DNA of 64,000 nucleotides from Zunongwangia endophytica (GCF_030409505.1 NZ_JAUFPZ010000002.1:992001-1056000), one strand, 5' to 3'. Shown: positions 17,653-31,402, numbered from the stretch's first letter. The notes: a model not told the origin generated them from the sequence alone. Numbers and translations are program-made.

Positions 17653-19899
17653 TTATTTCATACCATTATGTTTTAAAAAATAATTAGTGATTAAAGTATA
17701 TAAATGAATTGATGTATTTTTACCTTCAGAAATATGATGAGAACGATTTGGGTAAGACATCATATCGAATTGTTTGTTATTCCTAATTAACTCATTTATC
17801 AGAAATTCCATATTTTGGTAATGCACGTTATCATCGCCCGTCCCGTGAATCAATAATAAATTACCTTTTAGGTTTTTAGCATAAGTTACCGGAGAACCTT
17901 CTATAAATTTCTCTTTATCTTCACTAGGTAGTCCCATATAACGCTCTTGGTAAATATTATCGTAAAATAACTGATTAGCTACTCCGGCAACCGCTACTCC
18001 GGTCTGATAAACATCAGGATACCTAAATAACAAATTCTGCGTCATCGAGTCTCCTCCGCTCCATCCCCAAACATTCACGCGTTTTTCATCCAGAAAATTA
18101 TAAGTAGCTAAGACCTTTTTTGCTGCCTGTGCCTGATCGTTAGTATTTATTACTCCCATGTTTTGGTAAATACTTTTTCGCCACTTACTCCCTTTTAAAG
18201 TTGGCGTACCACGGTTATCCATACTTATTACCACAAAACCCTGCTGTGCCATAAAAATTTCGTACATCCCAATCCACTGATCGGTTGCTACGACACCCCA
18301 AGGTTCACCATACACATGAAACAAGACCGGATATTTTTTTTCAGCATCAAAATTTAATGGCTTCGTGATTCTTGCATCCATTTCAATTCCGTTTTCAGTA
18401 GTTACCTTAAAGAAAGAGGTTTCAGGAAGATTAAGCGTATTTAATTTATTTTTCAAATGCTGATTATCGACTAAATTTTTAATCGACTTATGCTTGGGAA
18501 GACTTACTAAATTAATCGAAATTGGTGTATTTAAGTTAGTAAATTTATGAATCGCATATTTTCCGTTAGGCGACACATTATAGGTATTTACTCCTTCGAA
18601 TTGATTTGGGGTAACTTTAGTTAATTTTTCTTTTCCGTTTAATGGAACGCTATATAAATAACGCTGAGTCGCATTATCTGGTGAAGCTACGATATACAAA
18701 TTCTTATTATCGGTTTGGTAATACGTTGCTACATCGTAATCTCCAGGCGTAAGCAATGTCTGTTTTCCAGATTCTAAATTCACTTTGTAAATATGGCGCC
18801 ATCCATCATTCTCCGTCATTCGCAAAAATGACTTTCCGTTATCTACTAGTAATTGATCGTTATTTCCCCATTGGTTAGAAGAAATATCAGGATAGCGCAA
18901 ATCTACCCATGTATCTTCAGTTTCGGTATATACTTTTTTTAATCGATTGGTCGATGGCTGATAGGTAAAAATATTCAGTTCGTTTTGCTTTCTATTCATT
19001 TGCTGAATCAATACTAAATCTTCGTTAAGCCATTGCATTGCCGGTAAATAATGCTGAACAGGATCGCCGGGCATGGGAATCCAGTTCACTTCGGAAGTTT
19101 CAGCGTCTACAATTCCAACTTTTGCTGAAGAAGGATTAAAACCTGCTTTGGGATATTGAAGTGGAATTGGTTCCGAATACACAGAATCTGTATTATTAAT
19201 CATATAAAATGTGCCAATCTCTGAAGCATCTAATTGCCAAAACGCAATTTTGGTTGCATCTGGACTCCACATAAAACCATCTCGCATTCCGAATTCTTCT
19301 TCGTATACCCAATCGAAAGTTCCGTTAATAATATCGCCGGTACCATCTTTAGTCAGTTGGGTGATGGCTCCCGTTTTAAAATTTTCTTTATAAATATTGA
19401 AATCTTGAACATAAGCCACAAACTGATTATCTTCTGAAAACTTAGCAAACATTAAAGAAGATGATGGGAAATCTTTACCTAATTGTTTTAATTCTTTGGT
19501 ATCAAAATCATAAACCCAAAAGTCTCCTTTTGTATTCGATCGCCAAACTCGGCTGGAGTTTGTAAAAATTAATACCTTACTTGCATCGGGTGATAACGAA
19601 AAATCTTCAATAGCTAAATTGTGGCCATGTACTTTTAGATTTTCAGCAGATAAATATGTACTGCTCTTGTAATTTTTACTCTCGTAACGAATAAGTTCGT
19701 CGTTACCTGCTTTATCTTTTTCTATACTTACAAAGGCATCTCCCTCTTCAATCCAAAAAATTGGTCGTTGATAATCGCTTCTAAATTCAGAAGATGAATA
19801 AATCCGTTCTAAGGTTAATAAGGAATCATTTTCTTGTGCAATTACAGAAGCAGAAAAGAAAAGCACTAGCGATATTCTTAAAAAATATTTTATGGCCAT
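17653..19899 (-). CDS. Dipeptidyl peptidase IV (S9B)
   Basis: The 748-residue exported protein has a beta-propeller followed by an alpha/beta hydrolase domain. The DPP IV-specific substrate-anchor motif DWVYEEE is present. The nucleophile is in GWSGGD (family usual GWSYGG), the Asp in GTGDDNVHYQN, and the His in RSHHISEG. DPP IV removes X-Pro (and X-Hyp) dipeptides from peptide N-termini, which fits the proline-rich peptide theme. It converges with the AraC gene, with only 17 bases between them. Confidence 0.93.
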   Translation of the reverse strand: MAIKYFLRISLVLFFSASVIAQENDSLLTLERIYSSSEFRSDYQRPIFWIEEGDAFVSIEKDKAGNDELIRYESKNYKSSTYLSAENLKVHGHNLAIEDFSLSPDASKVLIFTNSSRVWRSNTKGDFWVYDFDTKELKQLGKDFPSSSLMFAKFSEDNQFVAYVQDFNIYKENFKTGAITQLTKDGTGDIINGTFDWVYEEEFGMRDGFMWSPDATKIAFWQLDASEIGTFYMINNTDSVYSEPIPLQYPKAGFNPSSAKVGIVDAETSEVNWIPMPGDPVQHYLPAMQWLNEDLVLIQQMNRKQNELNIFTYQPSTNRLKKVYTETEDTWVDLRYPDISSNQWGNNDQLLVDNGKSFLRMTENDGWRHIYKVNLESGKQTLLTPGDYDVATYYQTDNKNLYIVASPDNATQRYLYSVPLNGKEKLTKVTPNQFEGVNTYNVSPNGKYAIHKFTNLNTPISINLVSLPKHKSIKNLVDNQHLKNKLNTLNLPETSFFKVTTENGIEMDARITKPLNFDAEKKYPVLFHVYGEPWGVVATDQWIGMYEIFMAQQGFVVISMDNRGTPTLKGSKWRKSIYQNMGVINTNDQAQAAKKVLATYNFLDEKRVNVWGWSGGDSMTQNLLFRYPDVYQTGVAVAGVANQLFYDNIYQERYMGLPSEDKEKFIEGSPVTYAKNLKGNLLLIHGTGDDNVHYQNMEFLINELIRNNKQFDMMSYPNRSHHISEGKNTSIHLYTLITNYFLKHNGMK

Positions 19900-20818
19900 T
19901 TGATATTAGTTTACAGTTTTTTAGCTATTAGCGCTTAGCTTTCAGCTTTTAAGTTTAGTATTTAAATTCAAAAATTATTTTCAAATCATCAAATCCTGTA
20001 TCTTGATTCTTTTCTGTACCTTCAAATTAGACTTCTCGACTTCGTTACGTCATTCTGTGCTTGACACGGAATCTCATTCTGCTATTCAGAATCTGCGAAG
20101 CATGATGGGATGCTGAATCAAGTTCAGCATGACGATCAAAGAAGCATTCTTACTGCAAACTATTCAAAATTCAGCATATATAATTTAAAATTGATCCACT
20201 CTCAATAGCTTAAAATTCATTTTCAAATCGGTACATTATCAAATTAAATCAAGTCTATCTTCTAATTTCAAACAACGAAGCGATAACTTCTGACTTCTAA
20301 TCATGTTCTTTCTTTTTTCCATCACCGAAAAAAGAACCAAAAAAGTCTAGGCTTACTAACCTTGCTCTAAATTGTACGTTCGGAAGCTAAATTTTAGGAA
20401 CTCGCTACGCTCAAACAACCTAAAATTTTTACGCTTCTTTCACATCCAATTTTACGAGCAATTTTCGATAGGCCGGGTTCAATTTACAATTAGCACAGTA
20501 AATAATCATCCATTTTTAGTACTTATAAAATTCATTTCAAATACCGTCAATTACGATTTTGCTAAGCATAATGCATCTTCAAATTATCAAGTTGATACAA
20601 TAAGTCCTAATTTCTGGCTGAATAAAGTTCAGCATGACGGTCAAAAAAGCATTCTGACTGCAAACTATTCAAAATTCAGCATATATAATTTAAAATTGAT
20701 CCTCTCTCAATAGCTTAAAATCCATTTTCAAATCGGCACATTATCAAATTAACTCAAGTCTATTTTCTAATTTCTAACAGCGAAGCGATCTAACTTTTCA
20801 ATACTAAATTGTAACTAC
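19900..20818. repeat. non-coding spacer with duplicated block and palindromic intergenic repeats
   Basis: No credible gene is seen in these 919 bases. A block of about 163 bases at 20122-20284 is repeated, with about 90% identity by eye, at 20627-20788. Both copies begin inside a palindromic element (TGCTGAA...TTCAGCA at 20111-20129; a decayed copy at 20616-20634). A third copy of the palindrome, CCCTGAA...TTCAGGG, occurs at 24072-24090. This looks like a REP-like intergenic element family plus a local duplication. A 113-codon open frame here is made of repeat sequence and is not called. Confidence 0.6.
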
Positions 20819-23968
<3,150 letters not shown>

Positions 23969-24071
23969 TTAATTATAATAAAATCATGTTGATGATTATA
24001 AATAAAGTTTTAATCTTCCTTTTATCTGCCTCCGTATTTGTTTGTCCAAAACAATCCTTCAACGGATGAGA

Positions 24072-24090
24072 CCCTGAATCAAGTTCAGGG
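24072..24090. repeat. palindromic intergenic element
   Basis: CCCTGAA-TCAAG-TTCAGGG followed by TGACGG, the same architecture as the elements near 20111 and 20616. It lies between the beta-galactosidase and aminopeptidase P genes. Confidence 0.55.
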
Positions 24091-24133
24091 TGACGGCAAT
24101 TATTCAATAAACAGTTGTATTGTACTTTACTAA

Positions 24134-25522
24134 TTAAGAATTTTTAAGTGCTTCTATTTCATCTATAGTTTTAGCTAATGGATCTCCCAGCAATTCTTTG
24201 CCGTTTGCGGTGATTAGGAAATCTTCTTCCACTCGCATTCCACCAAAAGTTTTAAACTTCTCGACTTCATCATAATTCACAAAATCGGTATATTTTCCTT
24301 GTGCTTTCCAGGAATCAATTAAAAACGGATTAAAGTAAATTCCCGGTTCTACCGTAAGTACATTTCCTTCTTCAAGTGCTTTACCTAAGCGCAAAGATTT
24401 CAGTCCAAATTCAGTACTTTTTTTAACGTCATCGGTATAACCCACTAACTGTTCTCCGAAATTTTCCATGTCGTGCACATCCATTCCCATAAAGTGACCT
24501 AAACCACATTGGAAAAACAAGGTGTGCGCTCCGGCATTTACCGCATCCTGCGTATTCCCCTTCATTAAGCCAAGACCTTTTAAACCATCTACGATTCGGC
24601 TACAGGCTAATAAATGAGCATCTTTAAAACGATATCCCGGTTTTAGTGCCGCCGAAGAAGATTCGTGCGCATCTAATACAATCGAATAAATTTCTCGTTG
24701 AATATCGGTAAATCGCTCGGCTACCGGAAATGTACGCGTCATATCACCAGCATAATTCATGGCGGTTTCTGCACCACAATCACATAAAACAATATCGCCA
24801 TTCTCTACTACCGCCTGCGTGGCATGATTATGAAGATATTGGCCGTTTTTGGTTAGAATTATTGGGAACGAAATATTCCCACCACCGGCAACAGCGATCG
24901 CTTGTAATTCACCTGCAATTTGCTTTTCGGTTACTCCGTGCTTTGTCCATTTAATGGCATGGCGGTGCATGGCTGCAGTAATATTTACCGCTTTATGCAA
25001 TTCAGTAATTTCTTCAGCAGATTTTATAGAACGCTGTGCAATCACGGCTTTGGTAAAAGCTTCCGATTTATGAGCATCAACTTCGTTTACCGGAATTCCG
25101 GTAAGATTGCTAATTTCAATAGTTACTTTATTTCTATAAGGCGGTAAATAATGCAAGCTTTGTCCTTTTTGCTGCGCATTTTTAATATAATCTTCCAGTT
25201 TTGCCATAGGTTGCACTTCAGAAAGACCGCATTTTTCTGCATAAGTTGATAGTGGTTCTACCGCTCCAACCCAGACAAAATCTTCAGGTGTAAGATCATC
25301 TCCGAATAAAATCTCTTTATCATTATCTAAATCGATAAGTACATAAAGATCGGGAAGGTTTATTCCGAAGTAATATAAAAAGCTACTATCCTGTCGAAAC
25401 GGATACCAGTTATCTTTATAATTCATTCCTGTTTCCTTATTTCCAGGGAAAATCAGAATTCCGGATTTCATTTTTCTCTTTAAGCTTTCACGCCTTTCTA
25501 CATAAGTTTCTTTTGAAAACAT
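24134..25522 (-). CDS. Xaa-Pro aminopeptidase (aminopeptidase P, M24B)
   Basis: The 462-residue cytoplasmic protein has an N-terminal AMP_N domain (ESLKRKMKSGILIFPG) and a C-terminal pita-bread fold. The five dinuclear-metal ligands are visible: Asp in LCDCGAE, Asp in GDMTRTFP, His in GLGHFMGMDVHD, Glu in TVEPGIYF, and Glu in RVEEDFLI. It removes an N-terminal residue followed by proline and completes the breakdown of imported proline-rich peptides. Confidence 0.94.
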   Translation of the reverse strand: MFSKETYVERRESLKRKMKSGILIFPGNKETGMNYKDNWYPFRQDSSFLYYFGINLPDLYVLIDLDNDKEILFGDDLTPEDFVWVGAVEPLSTYAEKCGLSEVQPMAKLEDYIKNAQQKGQSLHYLPPYRNKVTIEISNLTGIPVNEVDAHKSEAFTKAVIAQRSIKSAEEITELHKAVNITAAMHRHAIKWTKHGVTEKQIAGELQAIAVAGGGNISFPIILTKNGQYLHNHATQAVVENGDIVLCDCGAETAMNYAGDMTRTFPVAERFTDIQREIYSIVLDAHESSSAALKPGYRFKDAHLLACSRIVDGLKGLGLMKGNTQDAVNAGAHTLFFQCGLGHFMGMDVHDMENFGEQLVGYTDDVKKSTEFGLKSLRLGKALEEGNVLTVEPGIYFNPFLIDSWKAQGKYTDFVNYDEVEKFKTFGGMRVEEDFLITANGKELLGDPLAKTIDEIEALKNS

Positions 25523-25623
25523 CTATTCTTCCATTTTTTAGTTAACTACCATAGGACAAACCCATGAAGCAATTATTATAAATTATTTCTTGGTTCGAAC
25601 AATCAATATCAGAATTTGAAAAA

Positions 25624-27297
25624 TTAATCTCGATTATCGAGTAATTCTACATTTACATAATACTGATGCTCTATGCGCCAAGGTGTAAATAAATACTGAT
25701 TTTTATGCTGAATTCCTACACTTTGCCAGTCTGAATTTGGAATTATTTTTATTCTCTCTTCATTTCCTTTTAAAACCAGTGGCAAATTAAAACCATCGAT
25801 TACATTAGTATATCTATAATACATCTGGCTATTAGGAGCATCTACATATAACTGAAGTTTTGGGATTTTTGTAGTGGTTAGATATTGTTCGAAAACTTTC
25901 GAATAATCATACCCCGCTTTATCTGAAATATATTCCTGAATTTCTGTACCGTCTACCGTTTTGTTATGAAATGTCATATTTAAGCCGGTTAGAATATTCT
26001 TGAACAACTTATCATCATCTAAACTATGGCGAATACTGTGTAACATATTTCCGCCTTTTGGATACATGTCGCCGCTTCCCTGTGCATTTACTCCGTAAGC
26101 AGGAATTATTGGTTTTTTATTTTGAATTCCGCTTCTGGTTCCATAATTATAATCGTTGGCCGCTTCTTCTCCGTAGACATAATCTAAAAACAAGGTTTCG
26201 CTATAATTAGTAAAGCTTTCGTGAACGTACATATCGGCCAGATCGTTAGTGGTTATATTATTACCAAACCATTCGTGACCACTTTCGTGAATAATAATAA
26301 AATCCCAGGTTAAACCTAAACCAGTTCCCGAGCCATCTCTACCACGATAACCGCCGGCGTAATAATTTCCGTAGGAAACATTAGATTGGTGCTCCATCCC
26401 CGTATGTTCCGTTTCTACAAGTTTGTAACCATCTTCGTAAAAAGGATAAGGACCAAACCAATATTCAAATGCGTCCAAAAGATTATGAACTTCAGTAGGC
26501 ATATAATCCTTAGCTTTTTCTAAATTATAATCCATTACCCAATAATTAAGGTCTAAATCGCCCTTTATACCGGTATACACTTCAGAAAAATTTTTGTAAT
26601 GTCCGATATACGGAATTATTGTATAATTACTAATCGGATTTTCCACGCCCCACTTATAAGAAATAGTACCATCGTTATGCTCTTTTTTATCTAGCATACG
26701 CCCATTGGCAACGGCCATTAAATCTTTGGGCACACGCATGGTTAGCGAAGCGCCACGATCTGGCTCATCGCTTTGGTGATCTTTATTAGGATACCAAATA
26801 GAAGCACCAAGTCCCTGGCAGGTAACCGTCATCCAAGGTCTGCCTTTTTCATCTTTAGTAAATGTCCAGCCACCATCCCAGGGTGCGCGAATGGCTTCGT
26901 GGGGTTTTCCGCTAAAATATATCTTTACTTCATGCTCAGAATCGATGTTTTGAGACGAAGTTTTTACAAAATACACATCCCCTTCTCTTGTAAAACTCAG
27001 TGATTCTTTTTTATCCTGAATAATACTATCGATCACCAATGGTTGCTGAAGATCGATTTGCATTAGATTTGGATGCTCGTTTTGCACCACTTTATAAGTG
27101 ATATTGTTGAATCCTGAAGTATATTTTTTATTGAAATCTGGCGTTACTGAAATATCATAACGCATAACATCCCACCACGCTCTTTCTGGAGTTATACTTC
27201 CTCTAAGCGTATCGGCATGAGTAAATTGGGTTTCTTGAGCCTGAAGTGAAAATAATGGCAGTAGCAATAAAAGTAGTAGGGAATTATATCTAAGCAT
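25624..27297 (-). CDS. M1 family metallo-aminopeptidase, exported short form
   Basis: The start is taken at 27297 (MLRYNSLLLLLLLPLFSLQA), which gives a clean signal peptide; an upstream in-frame ATG at 27351 would put 18 extra residues before it. The protein is then 557 residues. It has HESGHEW with the third zinc ligand in MYVHESFTNY 18 residues later (HExxH-x18-E), plus the N-terminal beta-sandwich of M1 enzymes. It lacks the C-terminal helical domain of long M1 enzymes. It likely trims N-terminal residues from peptides in the periplasm. Confidence 0.9.
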   Translation of the reverse strand: MLRYNSLLLLLLLPLFSLQAQETQFTHADTLRGSITPERAWWDVMRYDISVTPDFNKKYTSGFNNITYKVVQNEHPNLMQIDLQQPLVIDSIIQDKKESLSFTREGDVYFVKTSSQNIDSEHEVKIYFSGKPHEAIRAPWDGGWTFTKDEKGRPWMTVTCQGLGASIWYPNKDHQSDEPDRGASLTMRVPKDLMAVANGRMLDKKEHNDGTISYKWGVENPISNYTIIPYIGHYKNFSEVYTGIKGDLDLNYWVMDYNLEKAKDYMPTEVHNLLDAFEYWFGPYPFYEDGYKLVETEHTGMEHQSNVSYGNYYAGGYRGRDGSGTGLGLTWDFIIIHESGHEWFGNNITTNDLADMYVHESFTNYSETLFLDYVYGEEAANDYNYGTRSGIQNKKPIIPAYGVNAQGSGDMYPKGGNMLHSIRHSLDDDKLFKNILTGLNMTFHNKTVDGTEIQEYISDKAGYDYSKVFEQYLTTTKIPKLQLYVDAPNSQMYYRYTNVIDGFNLPLVLKGNEERIKIIPNSDWQSVGIQHKNQYLFTPWRIEHQYYVNVELLDNRD

Positions 27298-27563
27298 AAA
27301 TTTTAGAAGATAGTTTCCCGTAAAGTTGTAAAATATTTGTTCAATAAGCAACGAATATCACTTTTATAGGTAATATAGTATCAATTAAAGTTAAAATACG
27401 CTGAAATAATCACTGTGATTTCAAAGTTTATAATTGAATAATTAGAAAGTAAACAATCATTCACTAAACTAAAGACTAATTAAAAAGATTTAAGAATTTT
27501 ACATTATTATCCATAAAATATTACAAGAATAGCTAGTTTTAATATTATCTAATAATTCAATCA

Positions 27564-27758
27564 ATGACTAAAAATAAATTAACCGAGGTCGATGCAGCTG
27601 CTGGTAAGAAAAAAGCATCGAATTCAAAAATAATAAACGCCATGCTTATTGGAGTTTGTATAGGAATAATCGTCTATAGCATATTTAATAATACGATGGG
27701 TCTTGCAACGCTTATCCCATTATTTTTAATTTATAAATTAGTAAATACCTCAAAATAA
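27564..27758 (+). CDS. small single-pass or two-pass membrane protein, unknown
   Basis: The 64-residue protein has a Lys-rich N-terminus and hydrophobic segments (MLIGVCIGIIVYSIF and LATLIPLFLIYKLV). The ATG follows an A/T-rich leader. It is not recognised as a named family. It is kept because the hydrophobic pattern and isolated position fit a real small gene in flavobacteria. Confidence 0.55.
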   Translation: MTKNKLTEVDAAAGKKKASNSKIINAMLIGVCIGIIVYSIFNNTMGLATLIPLFLIYKLVNTSK

Positions 27759-27875
27759 AGACATAGTAGATTTAAAATATCCACATTATACAAATAATTC
27801 GTAGTAGATCTTTTTGATATAAAGGTGTAACAATTATTCATGATGCTAGTCTAATTTGTAATCGATCAATGAATT

Positions 27876-28223
27876 ATGGAATATAACACTAAAAAATGCC
27901 CGTATTGTGCCGAGACTATTAAATTAGAAGCTATTAAATGCTGGCATTGCGGGGAGCGTTTAGATAAAGGAAGCCAACAGCATTATTCACATAACCAAGC
28001 ACCTGTAACCGTTATCAATAAGTATCCAAAATGGAATTCGGGATTAGCAATTTTACTTAGTATCTTTTTCCCCGGAATTGGCCATATTTACAAAGGGCAG
28101 GTTGCCGCTGGTATATTATGGCTCATATTTGTGACTATAGGCTATATTTTATTCATTTTTCCAGGAATTATACTACACCTAATTTGCATCGTTACTGCAG
28201 CTAGTGGAGACCCATATAAATAA
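27876..28223 (+). CDS. zinc-ribbon/TM2-like membrane protein
   Basis: The 115-residue protein has an N-terminal ribbon CPYCAETIKLEAIKCWHCGE (CxxC-x12-CxxC) and a C-terminal two-helix membrane hairpin (LAILLSIFFPGIGHIYKGQ; GILWLIFVTIGYILFIFPG) of the TM2 type. Function is unknown. A strong hairpin terminator follows at 28301-28332. Confidence 0.8.
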   Translation: MEYNTKKCPYCAETIKLEAIKCWHCGERLDKGSQQHYSHNQAPVTVINKYPKWNSGLAILLSIFFPGIGHIYKGQVAAGILWLIFVTIGYILFIFPGIILHLICIVTAASGDPYK

Positions 28224-28300
28224 TCAATATTCCACAATTCTATTGATTAATTTTGGATGATATGCTTAGAGAATAAAAATTCTCAGTAAATAATAAACTA

Positions 28301-28332
28301 AAAAGCGCCCTGAAAATTTTCAGGGCGCTTTC
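28301..28332. terminator. strong hairpin terminator
   Basis: AAAGCGCCCTGAAAA and TTTTCAGGGCGCTTT form a nearly perfect 14-15 bp inverted repeat downstream of the zinc-ribbon protein gene, followed by a pyrimidine-rich tract. Bases 28333-28807 hold no gene I can support. Confidence 0.8.
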
Positions 28333-28807
28333 GTTGTCTAAGACATTTTGGGATAGCTTAAATTTTACTCTTATAAATTAAGCATTCAGGATTAGGGCTC
28401 TTAATGCTTAATTATGAAGCAATTTAAAATATATAATTCGATCACACAAATAATTCGTTATAAATATTTAAAATAGAGGTTATTAGACTCTTGATTTAAA
28501 ATCCCAATTCTGAGTGTTAGTCTATTGTCAGCACTACAAAATCACTATAAAATTGGACCTTGATTGTTTTATTTCAAATTACAGCTTCCAAGTCCACTTT
28601 AGTGCTATATCGCGAAGTGCTAACTCTGCTTCCGGTTAAAATTTTTCTTTCGAAAGCATAAGCCTAGCCTTCGGTCTAAGCACCTGTTCTTCGGTAATGC
28701 ATCTTTACATTTTTTAATTCTGTATTTCAAAGTCGAAGGGCGCTAGATCTGATGATATTTCAAATTATAATTCCTTCCACAATCTCATCATCAGCAATCT
28801 CATCACA

Positions 28808-29014
28808 CTACGCCCACATACGAGCACAAGTGAAAACAAGATTTTCTCCTTCAATTATATTGTATTGCAAAGGCGAAAGTTCTAATAAAGCAATCGTTCT
28901 ACAAACTTCATAAAAACTACTAAAATTTTCAGGTTTACAATTATCTTCATTTTGAGCATCATGAATGCAGCCAAAAAGCGTTAAAACTAGAATTAGACAA
29001 AATATAGTTTTCAT
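28808..29014 (-). CDS. small putative lipoprotein, unknown
   Basis: The 68-residue protein starts with MKTIFCLILVLTLFGC, a lipoprotein signal with lipobox LFGC. The rest is short with several Cys. There is no family match. It is divergent from the metallophosphoesterase gene. Confidence 0.5.
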   Translation of the reverse strand: MKTIFCLILVLTLFGCIHDAQNEDNCKPENFSSFYEVCRTIALLELSPLQYNIIEGENLVFTCARMWA

Positions 29015-29165
29015 AATTATATATTCAATTCAAGTGAGTTTAGCTCTTAACTGTTCTTTCCAATACAAGGATTATTGCAATTTTTTATAAAAGTGCTACG
29101 CTATACTCAAGTAATTGAGTTATTTTTCAAACAAAAATCGGAACGTTTCAATTCTTCTATTTTAA

Positions 29166-30005
29166 ATGAATCGAAAAAACTTTTTAAAAAATCTTGCTAT
29201 CATTTCCGGCTTAGCTGCCATTCCAAGTTTTTATGCCTGGAAGGTAGAGCCATTCTGGTTAGAATTTGTTCATCAAAAAATGCCCGTTAAAAATCTTCCT
29301 TCAGCATTAAGAGGGAAAACACTAATGCAAATTAGTGATATTCATATTGGTGATTTTTTCGACTATCAATATATAATTGATTCATTCAACGAAGCTCAAC
29401 AGCTAAAACCTGATTTTGTTGTTTATACGGGCGATTTTGTAACTTATAATGAACCTAAAAATCTGGAACAGCTTGCTGAAGTTATCCCGTATTTTCCTAC
29501 CGGCAGTCTGGGAAGCCTAGGTATTTTGGGTAATCATGATTATGGAATTGATTACGAGGAAGAACATGTTGCTAAAAATATTATAGATCAATTGGCTTCT
29601 AGAAATATTCAGATCTTAAGAAATGAAGCTTTAAATTTGAATGGCATTAATTTTATCGGGATCGATGATTTTTGGGGCTCTAATTTTCATCCAGAAAAAG
29701 CTACTTTAAAATATAATCCTGAAATCGCGAATATTACGCTTTGCCATAATCCCGATGTTTGTGATTTAGATGTTTGGAATGACTACAAAGGCTGGATCTT
29801 AAGCGGGCATACTCATGGCGGGCAATGCAAACCTCCGTTTTTAAAAGCACCTATTTTACCTGTAGAAAATAAGCGTTACGATGCCGGGGTAATCGATCTT
29901 TATGATGGCAGAATGCTTTATATAAATCGTGCTCTGGGCTGTTTGCGCCAAATTCGTTTTAATGTTCGACCTGAAATTACCGTATTCGAACTTGAATCGG
30001 TTTAA
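29166..30005 (+). CDS. membrane-anchored metallophosphoesterase (YaeI-like)
   Basis: The 279-residue protein has an N-terminal hydrophobic/twin-basic-like stretch and the calcineurin-type motifs in order: DIHIGD, YTGDFV, LGNHDYG, and LSGHTHGGQ. These are the di-metal ligands of the family. The fold is typical of YaeI-like phosphodiesterases; the substrate cannot be assigned. It is followed 13 bases later by a nitrilase-superfamily gene. Confidence 0.88.
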   Translation: MNRKNFLKNLAIISGLAAIPSFYAWKVEPFWLEFVHQKMPVKNLPSALRGKTLMQISDIHIGDFFDYQYIIDSFNEAQQLKPDFVVYTGDFVTYNEPKNLEQLAEVIPYFPTGSLGSLGILGNHDYGIDYEEEHVAKNIIDQLASRNIQILRNEALNLNGINFIGIDDFWGSNFHPEKATLKYNPEIANITLCHNPDVCDLDVWNDYKGWILSGHTHGGQCKPPFLKAPILPVENKRYDAGVIDLYDGRMLYINRALGCLRQIRFNVRPEITVFELESV

Positions 30006-30018
30006 TAATTAGAAGCCT

Positions 30019-30717
30019 GTGAAAATTGCTTTAGCACAAATTAGGTCGAGAATTGGGAATATTGATGATAATATCAAAAAGCATCTCGATTTCGCCAAAA
30101 AAGCGAGCAAGCAAAAAGTAGACCTTATTGTTTTTCCTGAATTGTCTTTGACTAATTATGAGCCAAGTATGGCGAAATCATTAGCTTTTCATCGAGATGA
30201 TAAAAGATTGAACATTTTTAAAGAATTCAGTACTAAAAACGATATTTCTATAGCTTTAGGTTTACCGATAAAATTAGATACTAAGCTTCATATTGCGATG
30301 GCTATTTTTGAACCGAATATGGAAAATCGCTTCTATTATAAACAATTTTTGCATTCAGATGAAATACATTTCTTTCAGCCTAAATCAAATTCTTCCGTGA
30401 TTGAACTTCAGCAGAAAAGAATAAAGCTGGCTATTTGTTATGAATTTTTTGTTCAAGAGCAACGAGAAGACATTGCTTCAGAAAATATTGATTTCTTTTT
30501 GGCAAGTGTAGCAAAACCTCAAATAGGAATGAAAAAAGCTAAAAATGAATTGAAAATGATTTCAGAAAAAAATAAAATTCCGACGCTATTAGTAAATGCT
30601 ATCGGAAAAGCAGATGGAATGATTTGCTGCGGAAAGAGTTTTGCTTTTAATGAAAATGCTGAAAAAATAGAATTTTTAAATGAAGAAGAATACTTGCTAA
30701 TAATTAACCTCGAATAG
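30019..30717 (+). CDS. carbon-nitrogen hydrolase (nitrilase superfamily)
   Basis: The GTG at 30019 starts MKIALAQIRSRIGN, the usual first strand of the superfamily. The 232-residue protein has the catalytic Glu in FPELSLTNYEP, Lys in the KQFLHSDE region, and Cys in LAICYEFF. It is a small single-domain amidase-type enzyme of unknown substrate, probably co-transcribed with the phosphoesterase. Confidence 0.85.
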   Translation: MKIALAQIRSRIGNIDDNIKKHLDFAKKASKQKVDLIVFPELSLTNYEPSMAKSLAFHRDDKRLNIFKEFSTKNDISIALGLPIKLDTKLHIAMAIFEPNMENRFYYKQFLHSDEIHFFQPKSNSSVIELQQKRIKLAICYEFFVQEQREDIASENIDFFLASVAKPQIGMKKAKNELKMISEKNKIPTLLVNAIGKADGMICCGKSFAFNENAEKIEFLNEEEYLLIINLE

Positions 30718-30767
30718 TGAGAAGTTAAGCTTAAAATTAGCTACATTGCTTTTAATTTTTCAGCAAT

Positions 30768-31298
30768 ATGGAAGTAACAATTAGGCAGGAGAAACCAGCG
30801 GATTACAATGATGTCTTTGAAGTAATTAAAGCGTCTTTTTTAAACGAATCCAATAGCGATCACCAGGAGCAATTTCTTGTGAATCGTATACGCAAATCGT
30901 ACGCCTTTGTTCCAGAACTATCTTTGGTAGCCGAAGTTGATAAAAAAATTGTTGGCTACATTATGCTTAGTGAAATAACGATCCAGAACAATAAAAATAA
31001 ATTTCCAGCGCTTGCACTGGCTCCTGTTGCGGTACTTCCCGAGATGCAGCACAATGGGATTGGCTCTAAATTGTTACAAAGTGCGCACGATAAAGCTAAG
31101 GAACTTGAATACGAATTAGTATTGGTTTTAGGTCACGAAGAGTATTATCCTAGATTTGATTACGAACCTGCTATTAATTTTGATATACAGGCACCATTTG
31201 AAGTTCCAAAAAAGAATTTTATGCTGAAGGAATTAGTCCCCGATGCAGCAAAACATATTTTTGGTATTGTAGTCTATCCTGAAGAATTTCATATTTAA
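30768..31298 (+). CDS. GNAT family N-acetyltransferase (YhbS-like)
   Basis: The 176-residue GNAT protein has acetyl-CoA binding motif A (LAPVAVLPEMQHNGIGSKLL) and the downstream LVLGHEEYYPRFDYEPA block typical of YhbS-like members. The substrate is unknown. Confidence 0.87.
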   Translation: MEVTIRQEKPADYNDVFEVIKASFLNESNSDHQEQFLVNRIRKSYAFVPELSLVAEVDKKIVGYIMLSEITIQNNKNKFPALALAPVAVLPEMQHNGIGSKLLQSAHDKAKELEYELVLVLGHEEYYPRFDYEPAINFDIQAPFEVPKKNFMLKELVPDAAKHIFGIVVYPEEFHI

Positions 31299-31402
31299 GA
31301 ACTTCTAAAAAACCATATTTGAACTTTTTAAGAACTTTTTTTAGTAAGTATTCTTTAGCTTATAGGATCTATTTTAAAGAAAGTTGAGTCGTTTTTAATT
31401 TA

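Noticed and set aside
20372..20713. 113-codon plus-strand open frame
   Set aside because: It spans a palindromic element and part of a duplicated non-coding block and has no protein-like composition or ribosome-binding context.
24730..25147. Several overlapping plus-strand frames of about 75 codons
   Set aside because: They are antisense shadows of the Xaa-Pro aminopeptidase gene.
28333..28807. Possible gene or RNA in the spacer before 28808
   Set aside because: No long frame, promoter or clear structured repeat could be supported; only short low-complexity stretches were seen.
29075..29290. 71-codon plus-strand frame
   Set aside because: It overlaps the metallophosphoesterase start in another frame and lacks any protein-like features.
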